This document shows, piece after piece, positions 54,163 through 64,000 of a stretch of 64,000 nt of DNA (its first letter is position 1; every line of letters begins with the position of its first letter). The notes under the pieces are model-generated. The model did not search any database, was not told the origin of the DNA, and was given only the letters and a program-made list of their open reading frames with translations. The stretch comes from Hydrangea macrophylla. Taxonomy: Eukaryota; Streptophyta; Magnoliopsida; Cornales; Hydrangeaceae. The stretch is from the NCBI GenBank assembly GCA_033977485.1, contig CM066989.1, positions 94,755,887 to 94,819,886 of the forward strand. Direction: 5' to 3'. The position numbers and the translations under genes are program-made.

Positions 54163-55137
54163 TCTACCAAAGTCCCGAGCCATGGGAAGTTGGGGGCAAA
54201 CTGGGAAGGACACTACTGGGTTACCCGGGACAATCGCCCGAGAACCTACTAGTTGTAGACCGTAGATGGGCAAAACCTCTCTCACCCATGGAACATTCAG
54301 CACCTTCGCAAGTACTTTCAGTGACGCACGGATAAGACCAGATTAGTATTGGTTAGGGAATTTGTAGCTCTTCCCGAGCAATTATTATAATTTTCAAAAG
54401 AAATAAAGATTTTTGCTTTTTCTGCAAAATGGTTCCCTACTGGTATTCCACACACAAAAGACCTCAGAATCACACCCGAGACACAAATGACCTCGGGACT
54501 ACACCCGAGGCACAAAAGACCTCAGGATTACAGCCGAGGCACAAAAGACCTCGGGATTACACACGAGGCACCAGTTTCGCTTAGGCCTTGAACCTACAAT
54601 GGGGGCAAATCCCCCTAGGTGGATAATGATTGCAAGCTTCAAAAGACCCTGCAACTACCAACGTTCCAGGTCGGTTCTCTATGATCACTCCCCCTCCCAA
54701 CATCCACCATAGCAAATGCTCGGGGGCAGGGGGGATACTAGACTAAAGCAGGAAATCACACTGGGCACTAACAGGGCTTGGAATTCTATAACTTTCTTGA
54801 GTACCTACAGTGCCCAGAGAAACCGTCAGGATAGTAATAGGACCCAAAATCCTACACTATACTGGACAGGACCTTTAAAATACAGGTTCTTAGAAGACCA
54901 AGTGTTCTCCACCGGTCACAGTCCTAAAACTATAGCTAAGGTATGGTTTGGCAAGGCTACCAACCGGTCAGACACGGGCAATTATAAATACAGGCATACA
55001 AGCACAAGAATGCAAATGTTTAGCACAAAAGGCAGCCTCAGAGGGCCTTTTTCACTACTTATGGAAAAATATGTACAAGGCATGGGGGGTAGTTGTAGTA
55101 GCCTCCCCAAAAAAAAACACACATAGATACAAGTTGA
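54163..55137 (+). other. Spacer of element C after integrase
   Basis: Holds the hairpin repeat array (54452-54572) and otherwise unrecognised text with phrases such as gggggcaaatccccc (54600). No gene supported. Confidence 0.5.
54452..54572. repeat. Four ~31-bp repeats, each a small hairpin
   Basis: Unit: acacaaaagacctcgggattacacccgagg. Within each, CCTCGGG and CCCGAGG can pair across a short loop; the four copies differ by single bases. Confidence 0.82.
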
Positions 55138-55450
55138 GGAGCTAAGCGTCGTCCACGACGACCACCTCCTCAGTCTCTCCAGCCCCCCTTCCTGGGTCGA
55201 TATTCCCACCCGAAGCAGCTTCCTCAACTGGCTCGGTCTCAGTGGCAGTACATTCAGCGACGGAGGGTCCTACATCCTAATAGTCTGAGTCCATCCGTTC
55301 ATAAGATGAGATGTCCCACTCAGGGTGGTCCCGGGCCAGCCTCCTCTTCAGGTCCTAATAACCCTGAAAGAAGCCATCGTCAAAGGCCTCCTCAATAGAC
55401 CCGGCGGTCGCCGCCTCGGACAGAGCCTTCTCCCGAGCCTCTGTCGCCGC

Positions 55451-55455
55451 CAGAC
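55451..55455. repeat. Target-site duplication of the solo LTR, left copy
   Basis: cagac; identical to 56768-56772. Confidence 0.75.
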
Positions 55456-56767
55456 TATTAGGAAACTGCCTTCCCAGAATCCATTGACAGCGCGTATACG
55501 TTGGTATTGCAAAAACTTTCGTGAAAAATATAATAACCCTACGAGGGTGGAAATTGGATTACCTTGAACTGCAAAAATGGATTGCTGTACTAGACAGATC
55601 GAGAACACGAGCTCGATAACAGCTCACGATCTTCTACCGTATTCTTCTGCTGCCAGAATATTGAACTGAGTGTGGGCTCTTTCAAAATCCTTTTGTTTTC
55701 TACTCTCCCATTTTATGATCTCTTTTCTATTCCAATTTATAACACTCTTGATCAAAAAATGCAAACCGAGAAGAGAGCCAAAGCAGCATATATATAGGCT
55801 ACGATAGGGACCATAAGAATTCAATAAGGAATAGGCTTCCTTATGGAATTAGAAAACCCTAATTCGAACTGAATCAGATTTCTATTTTCATAAATTATAA
55901 TTCATACCACTAAAGAATTATAATTGCACTCCTACACTTACCTCAATAATATATTTCGAGCTCCATGTTATTAAATGCTTATTATCTCCCCACATTAAGA
56001 TTACAGATATCCATTAATTAAATATAATTACTGACAATCATATTTAATTAATCTCTTAAAATTCCTTGAGATCCTCTGCTTAACTTATCTGATATGTCGG
56101 ATACAAAATCCACCTGCAGGGTTTGCATAATTAAAACTTATAAGTTTTATCAAGGGGATATCATCAATTCCAAAATTGAGACATGGATTCCATCATTAAT
56201 TAGTATCCACCACATAATTAATATTGTCACCCAATCCAATGAGATATTGACCCATTTAAGGATCTCACCCTTTTAGGGATTAAAGCGTAAATATCAAATG
56301 TACGTGTTTATAAATTAACTTAGGATTTAGAACATAAGCACTCATAATAGTCATGAGGTATTAATTATCTTATAAGTCAGTACAAAGATAATTACCCCAA
56401 GTCGGTCCCGTTTAATACACAAAGTGTACCAGCATAGTGAGTTGAAACTATACCATTTCCCGTAGTCAAGACAAACCTACTACATCACTATGCTGCAGTC
56501 CTACCGATGGTGTGTCCAATCCTATCTAAGTCTGTATACCAAAATCTTACATGCTACAAGATCCGATGGTCTGATCTTCCGTGTGTAAGCCGAACTCTAC
56601 ATACCAAACCACCTACTATGTAGAATAAGAGATACACATGCACAATATTAAATAAACAATGTAATGCAAACATTGCCCACACATATTCTCATAAAATGGA
56701 ATAACTAATTTTATTAAAATAATAAATTAACTACATAAAGCATGGATGTTAGTATATATCCCTAACA
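55456..56767 (-). mobile_element. Solo LTR-like insertion (1312 bp) in element C
   Basis: On the minus strand it begins TGTTAGGGATATATACTAAC and ends CTAATA, flanked by cagac on both sides. A minus-strand TATA run (cctatatatatgctgc, near 55797-55782) lies about 970 bp in. No PBS, PPT or protein coding is inside. The antisense reading frame of element C is continuous on both sides once this block and one cagac are discounted, which supports insertion. The ends fit a Ty1/copia LTR; the last base pair TA in place of CA may be a mutation. Confidence 0.7.
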
Positions 56768-59304
56768 CAGACTTGCCGGGGTGGTCTTCAACTCCGCTTG
56801 CGTCACGCCTATGCTAAGAGCCAAGCCTTTGAACTTATCCTTCTCCACGGCTAGGGTAGCCTCTTTGGCCTCCAGAGCCGCCCTCCCCTTGGATAGGGAA
56901 GCTTCAGCAGTGGTGGCCCTCCCGGCCAAGGTGGGCAGGAAAGATTAAGCTCCGACGGCCATACAACCGACTTGCAAAAAGTAAGCATAAACCGGTCAGT
57001 CATCAAAGCAAACAGAGTAAACAAAAAATGAAGAATAAGGTGGCTGAAGTACTTACAAAATGGGAGAGGCTGTACTGCCACCCCTGGAAAGCCTGGAGAG
57101 CTCCACCTGGCTCGGGAGAAGGCCCAACCTGACCCTCTCCCTCATTTTCGTCGATTCACCGAGCGACGTCCCGGATGGTAGATTCGCCTGGGGAGCGGTG
57201 TCCTCCACCACCACTGCTCGGGGAACCGACGTCTCCCTCGGGTCCTGATGAGCCGCCGTTCTATGACTGATCCGCCTAAGCGGCAGATTGCCACCCGCGG
57301 CCTCAACGGACGGTCTCTTCCCTCTTTCTGCCATCCGGGCAACAGTTGTGGCCTGTCTGGCCTTTAACAACTCTGAATCTCTCCTGGAACCCATTTTTGT
57401 AAAGGGAAATGCAAAGTAATTAGTGACCAAGAAAGCAATAAAACACAGCCGAGGCTAAGGAATTCGCCCAAAAGCTTACCAGGGATGATTGGAGGAAAAA
57501 CAGGGGCTTCAACGGGCTGGTCTGGGTCATAAGTTATCTTCCAATCTCCTGACCGGGTCAGCATGTTCTAGACGTTTGTAGGCAGGCTCACTAAGCGCCT
57601 GATCCTGGTTTGGCACTCCTCAGGGATGTTTGGCGAATCAACTGACCCCACTGCAAAACGAAGCACAAAATAGTTAGCCCCATGATTACATTCAAGAGTT
57701 GTGGAAAACAAAAGAGATGTAGGACGGGCTTACTCCTTAGCTCCCCCACCCAGGAAGTCCTCAGCTGGATTCCTGGGGCCTCCTCACAGAGCTTGGGAGT
57801 GGACACTTGGAAGAACTTGTTCTTCCACCCCTTGTTGTTGCTCGGGCAGTTGATGATGATCTTTCTCCCCTGTCAGACCCCAAGAGAGAAGAACCCGACC
57901 TCCCCATGTATAGGGATGATTGGTGGGTCCACAAGAACTCCTAGAGGGTGAGTTCATACCCAAAGACTTAGGGCCAAAGAGAGATGGACCCCATTAAGAA
58001 CTCCAACTGTTCGGGGCTAATTTCCCGAGAACGACCAGATGGAGGGGGATGCGGAAGCCAACCATGAGGGCATCCTCATAAAGTATGGCAAAGCCCGGCT
58101 AGTAGTGGTGAGCCCCGCAGGCGTGTACGGCCAAGGAACAGCGATCGGGAATAGTGTACCTATCCCTATTCCGACTAAGGTCTTGGGTACGCAAGATGGA
58201 AGGAGTAAACTCATAAGCGAACACTACTTCAGGGTCAGGACCACCCGGGTCTGTATCTCACGCCTGAACCCTAAGAGACGGAGGCCACCAAGGCCTCCTG
58301 ATCTGCCTCATCGTCCGATACTCGGATAGGGTTCCTACCCTCGCTATGATGGTCAGACGGGGTCGCGGAGGGTAGATCTACGTTTGTGTTTGGGGTCCCT
58401 GACCGCGATTGTTCATCCTCTGACCGGGAAGACGAGTCAAAACTAGAATGACACATCCCTAAGACCTCTGTGACTGGACGAAGAAATAACCAACGACCTA
58501 AGTAGGGGCCCGAGACTCTGAGTCTGATGTACAGAGAAGGCAAAGCTACAAGCCTAAGGGGCAAAGAGTACAAGGTCTTCAAAGTAAGGTAGCACTCGAT
58601 TAGAACTACCCCCCGGTAACCCGATCGGCCCAACTGCCTATTGCACCGCCTGATCTAATAAAAAAATAAAACCTAAGGAAGAAAAAGTCCCACTCCCTCA
58701 CAAGGCCTAATGGATTCCTATTCTCGAACCTTACCCGTGGATGAAAAGAAGAGAAGGAAAGAAAGTGCAGAGAATTACGAGGCTGGAGAGGTGAAGACTT
58801 ACAAAAATTAAGCACAAAGAAGAGCTCGGGAAGCTTGAGCGGGAGCTTTTTTCTCTCAAACCGCTCGATAATCTCTATCTCAGGACAGCAGGAATGGAAG
58901 AAATGAACAAGTGTGCTTTATATAGGAAGCTTGAACGGACTAGATCAGATCAAATCCAACGGTCAGGATGTCTTCTTGCCTAAACCATCCGACAACTGTC
59001 ACTTCGGGCACGTGAAGCGATGCCTCAAAAGGCGCGCGTATTAAATGCACAACGTGATGGTCCGGTTGTGATGCGACTGTTCAGTTACCCTCACACCGAC
59101 CTCGTTGGATCCTGACCAGGCCAATCACCTCTTGACACGTGGCAACTACTGACCCTGTGTTCCCTAGGTTACCGTTCGGTCTGGCCCCCGCCTGGCTAAG
59201 GTGGTGGGTTCGACCCCTTGTAGTATCCCGGGTAGGGTCCCGAGCGGTCTACCAAATCTCACAGATTTTTAATCCTTATCTGATGGAGCATCACATCAGC
59301 CTCA

Positions 59305-59319
59305 AAAATGGGAGGCAGC
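59305..59319 (+). other. Polypurine tract of element C
   Basis: aaaaatgggaggcagc directly before TGATAG at 59320. Confidence 0.6.
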
Positions 59320-59947
59320 TGATAGTTATAAAAATATCAGGTCAAAGTCAAAATGCTATCTCAGCGAGGAAAGGCCAGGTCATCCGGAAAGGGCGCTTGC
59401 TACCCAAACTCCCCGGGCTATTTTGCCAGAATTGCCCGATCCGGCCCACTGCTCAAGCGTGCAGTGCGGGCTCAGTGGCCAGTAAGCGCAGCCCGGGTGT
59501 GCCTCATGACTTGCCCCACAAGACTCCAGACAGTTTCCTCTCTCAGTTAGGAGACTAATGGAAGGTGCATGATTGTTTCCTAATCCACTTAGGAAACTTC
59601 CCTATATTGTGTAAATCGATTGTAATTGGATTATGTTTCTTAATCTATCTAGGTTGCCTTGTACGAGTGGTCTCTTATACCTATAAAAGGAACCACTCGC
59701 CCTCATCAAAAGGGATCGCATTCTTATTTCATAGAACTGCAATACGCATATACTCAAACGCATATACCCGGTCGGTCTCTGGTAGTGCCGCCCTCCTTGT
59801 GGGTTCACCAAAGGCCGCCGGTGATTTGTTAGTACAAGTGCTCTAACACACACGTGGACGTAGGTCACCTAGTTAACGAGGCTGAACCACACTCGAATCT
59901 CTCTTGTCTATCTCTTCTTATTTTTCTACCAATTTTTGGCATCATCA
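59320..59947 (+). repeat. 3' LTR of element C
   Basis: 628 bp, TGAT...ATCA, direct repeat of 48126-48751. TATA box at 59681-59690. Followed by catgc (see left duplication). Confidence 0.88.
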
Positions 59948-60175
59948 CATGCTTATATGTGTATTTAATGATGCACAGTAGTCGATTTCTAATCAACATA
60001 GGATAAGTGAATAAAAAAATAATTGATAAAAGACCAAGAGTGGATCATGAAAAGAAAGCTAACAATATATATAGGTATGCATACCCACATGTCATTTACA
60101 TTAACAAAGACACAAAATTAGAAACACAGAGAGTTACTTATTCGGGTTCTACCTTCTTTTTCCAAAGGGTAATTA

Positions 60176-60330
60176 TTTGGTGACAACTTTTATACAACTT
60201 TCATACAACCTCCTAAAAGATGTGTCTATTTCTCTCCTGTGTCACTGTGGGGTCCAATGACATCACATGAGAAAGATAGACACATCTTTTTAGGGGGTTG
60301 TATGAAAGTTGTATGAAAGTTGTCACCAAA
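60176..60330. mobile_element. Fold-back MITE, 155 bp
   Basis: TTTGGTGACAACTTT at the left and its complement at the right; the two arms pair over about 60 bp each around a short centre (ctgtgtcactgtgggg). No target duplication was clear. Confidence 0.8.
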
Positions 60331-60666
60331 GAATACTCTTTTTGAAAACGTGTGAATGCCAACTCTATGTTGTAGGTTTCATGTTGAGAAAAGCTGTAGT
60401 TTGTAGAGAGAAAGAGAGGCAATTTTAGTTAAGAGTAAGGGTTTGTTGTAGAAGTGGCAGTTTTAGAAGGACCTATCACGTGGGATTTTTTAACGTGTCT
60501 AGTAGAGGAGAGATTGTAGGCTTACGTGGAGAAAGTTAATTTGGGTTAATTTGGAAAGAGATTCTCCTGAAAATATGGAGCCAGATGTTTGAATAATGGA
60601 GTTTGATTAGGTTGGGATACCACATCATCCCTATCAGTACCATAATACTCAATTTTTTTTAAATAC

Positions 60667-60831
60667 TTTTGCTCATCCCAAAAATGGTTCACCAATGCTC
60701 ACCCAAGCATCCCATTGGTCAATGCAGTGGGACCCAAGATTAAATTAATGGTGTTCAATCCTAGGTCCCACTACATTGACCAATGGGATGCTTGGGTGAG
60801 CATTGGTGAACCATTTTTGGGGTGAGCAAAA
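60667..60831. mobile_element. Fold-back MITE, 165 bp
   Basis: Arms TTTTGCTCATCCCAAAAATG and its complement pair over about 65 bp each, including gcatcccattggtcaatg. Centre is AT-rich. No clear target duplication. Confidence 0.82.
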
Positions 60832-61513
60832 ATGCTCTCTTTTTTTTCCGATTGGTAGGAGTTGGTTTTCACTGGTGGTTTCTATATTATGTTGGTAATG
60901 ACACTTTGTCCTCTTGTAGTGTATATTAGCTGAATAAAGTTTAATAGTTATGATGTAAATACGGGTGACTTTAAAAAGAAATTTGGTACCCATATTCTGG
61001 CTTTGTATAATAGTATAGATACAAATAAGCATACATTGGTCCTAAATATCATAATAAATGATGAAATTATTAGAAATTTCTTGTGAGGCCATTTGAGTCA
61101 GTCATGCCAAAACAAGGGCAACATTGTCTTTTTGTAGAGAAAACTTTTTTTTTGTTTGGAAAAAGGTAAATATATTCCAAAAAGGGATGTACAAAATGTA
61201 CAAGAGGCATACCCTAGAGAGCATGAGGACTGTGGCAAAGGAAGCCACACGAAAAAAAGGCTGAAGCCAAAGACAGTCTAAAACAGGCCTAGATCAAAAC
61301 CACAGAAATAACAAACAAAACCCAACGTCAATTAAAAAAAAATCGATTATGTCCATGAGTGTACATATAAGCCAAGTTGGGAATGATGTTTCCATTGAGA
61401 TTTAAGCTGGATGTTGATCTGTGAGATCACATTGTGCACCAATTATTCTTTTGGAGTGGAAGATCCTTGAAAAGTCCTGTAATTCCTCTCCCCCCATAAT
61501 CCATAGACAGCAA
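60832..61513. other. Intergenic DNA, nothing recognised
   Basis: Includes a T-run at 61147-61158 and no open frame with recognisable similarity. A CACTA-like text (tcttgtagtg, 60913) is isolated; see rejected items. Confidence 0.4.
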
Positions 61514-61712
61514 TGAAAGAGGGATAGAGAAGATACAATGTATTGTATTATGAATTGATACATAAATTTTACAAGGAACAACCTTTATATAGGCTTAGGA
61601 TAGTAAAGTACAAATTATAGTACAATGTAGTACAAAGGGGAGTACAAAGGGAACCTAGACAATATGGGAGGTAAGATACAAAAATCATTTTAATAGGGAA
61701 AGTATTCTAACA
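61514..61712 (-). repeat. 3' LTR of a Ty1/copia element (199 bp)
   Basis: On the minus strand it begins TGTTAGAATACTTTCC at 61712 and ends ...CTTTCA at 61514, with a TATA-like cctatataaagg (61594-61583). A polypurine tract (ccttgagtttgagggggga) adjoins it at 61713-61731. Its 5' partner is beyond the right edge of the window or lost. Confidence 0.7.
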
Positions 61713-63200
61713 TCCCCCCTCAAACTCAAGGTGGTAAGATCGAGATCATCTTGAGATTGGAAACTAGATCCTGAAGACGTCCTGGTTGATAAGCTTTGGT
61801 GAAGATGTCATCAGTTTGATCAGTAGAAGAAACCGAGACAAGTCAGATGGTGCCACTAGTGAGATGATGGCGCACAAAATGACAATCGATTTCAATGTGC
61901 TTGGTGCGTTCGTGAAAAAACATCATTGTGCGCAATTAGAATAGTACTCTGATTGTCACAATGGATAGGAGTAGCATTGGAATGAGTAACTCCCAAGTCC
62001 TCAAGTAACCAACGGAGCCAGAGTAGTTCTTGAGTAGCATCAACTAGGGCTCGATATTCTGCTTCTATACTCGAACGAGCAACAACAGTTTGCTTTTTAC
62101 TTCGCCAGGAGATAAGAGAATTTCCAAGAAAAAAACAATAGCATGTAGTGGATCGTCGATCAATGGGGTCTCCTGCCCCATCTGCATCAGAATAAGCACG
62201 GAGCTCGAGTGAGGAATGAGCAGAAAGATGTAAACCATGAAACATTGTTCCCTTGATATAGCGAAGAATGCATAAAATAGCAGCATAGTGAGACGATAGA
62301 GAGGCAGAGAGAAATTGGCTGACAATATGAACGGCATAGACAATGTCAGGTCGAGTAACTGTGAGATAGACTAGACTCCCAACAATTTGGCGATAAAGAG
62401 CGGGATCATCTAGAAGAGTACCATTCATAGGTCTAAGCTTAGAATTGAGCTCAAGAGGGGTGGGACTGGTCTTGTTGTCTGTAATTCCTACACGAGTAAG
62501 AAGATGAAAGGAGTACTTAGCTTGAGAAAGGTAGTAACCTTCAGAATTGGAAGTGATCTCAAGTCCCAGAAAATAGTTTAGCTTACCGATATCTTTCATT
62601 TCAACATGTTGGCTTAGATGAGTTTTGAGACCCAAGATTCCAGATATATCATTACCAGTGATAATCATGTCATCCACGTAGAGTAGAAGAAGTATAATGC
62701 CCTAGTCAGTTCAACGAATGAATAGAGCCGAATCATAGGAGCTGGCTGTGAAGCCGAAGTGCTCAACAATTGTGCTGAATTTTGCAAACCAGGCTCGTGG
62801 AGCTTGTTTGAGGCCATACAGAGCTTTGTGGAGTTTGCAGACTTGGTAGGAATGATGAGGATAACCAGGAGGAGGACTCATATAGACTTCTTCAGTGAGA
62901 TCACCATTTAGGAATGCATTTTTGACGTCCATTTGAAATAAATCCCAACGGCGGACTGCAGTAACGGCAATGAGGCTGCGACCAGAAGTAAGACGGGTAA
63001 CTGGAGCAAATGTTTCCTCATAATTAATCCCATACTCTTGGGTAAAACCTTTGGCGACAAGGCGGGCTTTGTAGCGGTCAATGGATCTGTTTGAGTGAGT
63101 TTTGATCTTCTAAACCCACTTGCATCCCACTACATCTTGTAAATGATGTAGTTTGTACCGTCCATGGTGATGGACAGAGGTTTGGAGGTGTCCTTGCGTT
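61713..63200 (-). pseudogene. Ty1/copia reverse transcriptase-RNase H, 3' part of an element
   Basis: Minus strand, RT then RNase H, ending near the LTR. RT: GCKWV, YKARLVAKGFTQEYGINYEE (about 63120-63030), MDVKNAFLNGDLTEEVYM (62932), LYGLKQAPRAWF, then a stop at 62711 and YVDDMIITGND (62680), the catalytic YVDD being intact. RNase H: LRAYSDADGAGDPIDRRST and SSIEAEYRAL, ending HTKHIE-like text (FSRTHQAH, with an extra base). Two frame breaks make it inactive. Text before VVGCKWV at about 63130 is not the expected integrase end but a gag start (MDGTNYI), so a large internal deletion is present. Confidence 0.82.
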
Positions 63201-64000
63201 CCATAGGAAGTGATTGTTTTGGGTGGGCTGGGGTATGGTCTTGGATTGGTTAGGTGTATAGAGAAATGGGCTTGGTTAGGGTAGTGGTAGGTATGAGTAA
63301 GGACTGCTTAGGTGATGAAGTAGGGTTAGGGTTGGGTCGGGTTCGGATTGTTGAGTCTGGCTCGAGTCGGGATTGGACTGGGTCAAGTCTGGGTCGGGTC
63401 GAGTGCGGATTGTATATGGGGCAAATCTGGGTCGGGTCGGGTCGGGCTCAGATTGTATATGGGCCAAATCTGAGTCGGGTGTTTGAGAGAGCAGCAGTAA
63501 TGGGGAATAGGAGATGGTGGTGGCGGTGGTTTTGGTTTGGTGAGGATGACGATGGTGATTGTAGGCGGTGGTTCTGGGCGGTGTTTCTGGTCAGCGGCAG
63601 AAGAAGGGAGCGGCGATGGTGATTGGCAGTGGGTGGTGGTAGGTGATGATACTGGACTGATGGGGTGATGATACTGGACTAATGGGGGTGGTGGTAGGTA
63701 GTGGTTTTGGGCGGCGGTGACGATTGACAATGAATCCAGTGATGAATGGTAGGTGGTGGGCCTGAGCAATTTGTGATGATGTGTATCGGGATTTTTGAGG
63801 AATTGGAGGGGGTGACTGTGTGCAGAGAGATGGAGACAATTTTTGTAAAGATGATGTTGATTCTTGGCAATTGGTGTTGATGATGGATCTGGGCAATCTG
63901 TTTGTGATGATGACGTTGATTCTTGGCAGTGTGACAATGATTGGTAATGTTGATTCTTGGAAATTGGTGTTGATAATGGGTCTGGGCAATTGTTTGTGAT
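63201..64000 (-). other. Low-complexity gag N-terminus/leader of the copia element
   Basis: Minus strand is rich in Pro, Ser, His and Thr codons, made of repeated phrases such as gggtcgggtc (63370-63480) and tgatgttgattcttggcaattggtg (63850-63990). This fits the unordered N-terminus some plant copia Gags have before the MDGTNY motif, but no firm start or frame can be given and the open frames on both strands overlap. Confidence 0.35.

Larger units (their letters stand above)
55138..58456 (-). pseudogene. Element C antisense gene: 'putative gypsy type transposon' (PF04195-like) family, degraded
   Basis: Minus-strand pieces in order: MCHSSFDSSSRSEDEQSRSG, a Ser/acidic N-terminus from 58456; then YTIPDRCSLAVHACG and LYEDALMVGFRIPLH ... 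LAPNSW (58170-58030), which resembles the core of a plant transposon-associated family I recall as PF04195; a Ser/Arg-rich middle (57430-57053); a coiled-coil-like AALEAKEATLAVEKDKF block (56885-56835); and an acidic tail near 55200 with a stop at 55138. Stops, frame changes and introns I could not fix are present, and a solo LTR sits at 55456-56767. It occupies the same antisense position as the PMD/DUF7745 genes of A and B but is a different family. Confidence 0.5.
48126..59947 (+). mobile_element. Element C: complete, decayed 11.8-kb Ty3/gypsy element (Tat/Retand-like)
   Basis: Two ~627-bp LTRs, TGAT...AT(C/T)A, flank PBS, gag, protease, RT, RNase H and integrase in gypsy order (to 54162), a long 3' part with an antisense gene, and a purine-rich tract. 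Pol is riddled with stops and frameshifts and the RT active site is altered. Short LTRs, the TGGCACCGTATGTGGGA PBS and the position of the antisense ORF suggest a Retand/Tat-type lineage distinct from A and B. Confidence 0.88.

Noticed and set aside
60913..60922. tcttgtagtg as the missing right end of the CACTA-like element at 34462
   Set aside because: 26 kb away across element C, and its adjoining bases do not match the inverted terminus CACTACACCATATGG.
63254..63937. Overlapping plus and minus open frames rich in Gly/Arg or Pro/His
   Set aside because: Low-complexity DNA gives long frames in several phases; described instead as a probable copia gag N-terminus or leader.

Overview
The window is nuclear DNA from a flowering plant, most likely a eudicot. 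It is almost entirely repetitive and I see no intact host gene. The evidence is nested LTR retrotransposons, plant-only protein domains (plant mobile domain, DUF7745-like), a decayed WVD2-like/TPX2 gene, a ~179-bp satellite and several MITEs. Most coding regions are broken by stops and frameshifts.

Layout. (1) 1-1230 plus 21782 to ~32985 is element B, a very large Ty3/gypsy element of Tat/Ogre type. Its 5' LTR runs off the left edge and its 3' LTR is absent. (2) 1231-21776 is element A, a diverged member of the same family inserted into B's leader. It is complete: 3.3-kb LTRs, exact 5-bp target duplication (atgtg), PBS, gag-PR-RT-RH-INT remnants and PPT. (3) ~32990-34461 is a Ty1/copia fragment on the minus strand, followed by a CACTA-like terminus (34462-34795) and an LTR-like stretch with a GGATCGATCC word cluster (35420-36690). 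(4) ~38930-44355 is a satellite array of alternating A and B monomers interrupted by two MITEs. (5) 44549-47480 holds a 148-bp triplication, a TPX2-type pseudogene (minus) and a DUF7745-like pseudogene (plus). (6) 48126-59947 is element C, a complete but dead gypsy element with 0.63-kb LTRs, itself carrying a 1.3-kb solo LTR. (7) 60176-60831 holds two MITEs. (8) 61514-64000 is the 3' part of an internally deleted Ty1/copia element on the minus strand.

The most notable system is the antisense cargo of the gypsy elements. A and B each carry, downstream of pol and on the opposite strand, the same two genes in the same order: a single-exon DUF7745-like gene and a spliced plant-mobile-domain (PMD) gene. 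In A the PMD gene resolves into six exons joined by five phase-0 introns with GT-AG borders, broken by one TGA. In B the DUF7745-like ORF is fully open (355 codons) although the sense pol is dead, and the PMD gene keeps recognisable exons 2-6. Element C carries a different antisense gene resembling the family Pfam calls 'putative gypsy type transposon'. A third DUF7745-like copy with its own TATA-like box lies outside any LTR element I can define.

Clusters of short GC-rich palindromic words lie upstream of TATA-like boxes at several of these promoters, and a ~50-nt module (GAACTACG ... GATACGTAGG) recurs downstream of pol in A and B. Domain names are from recall; no database search or alignment was run.
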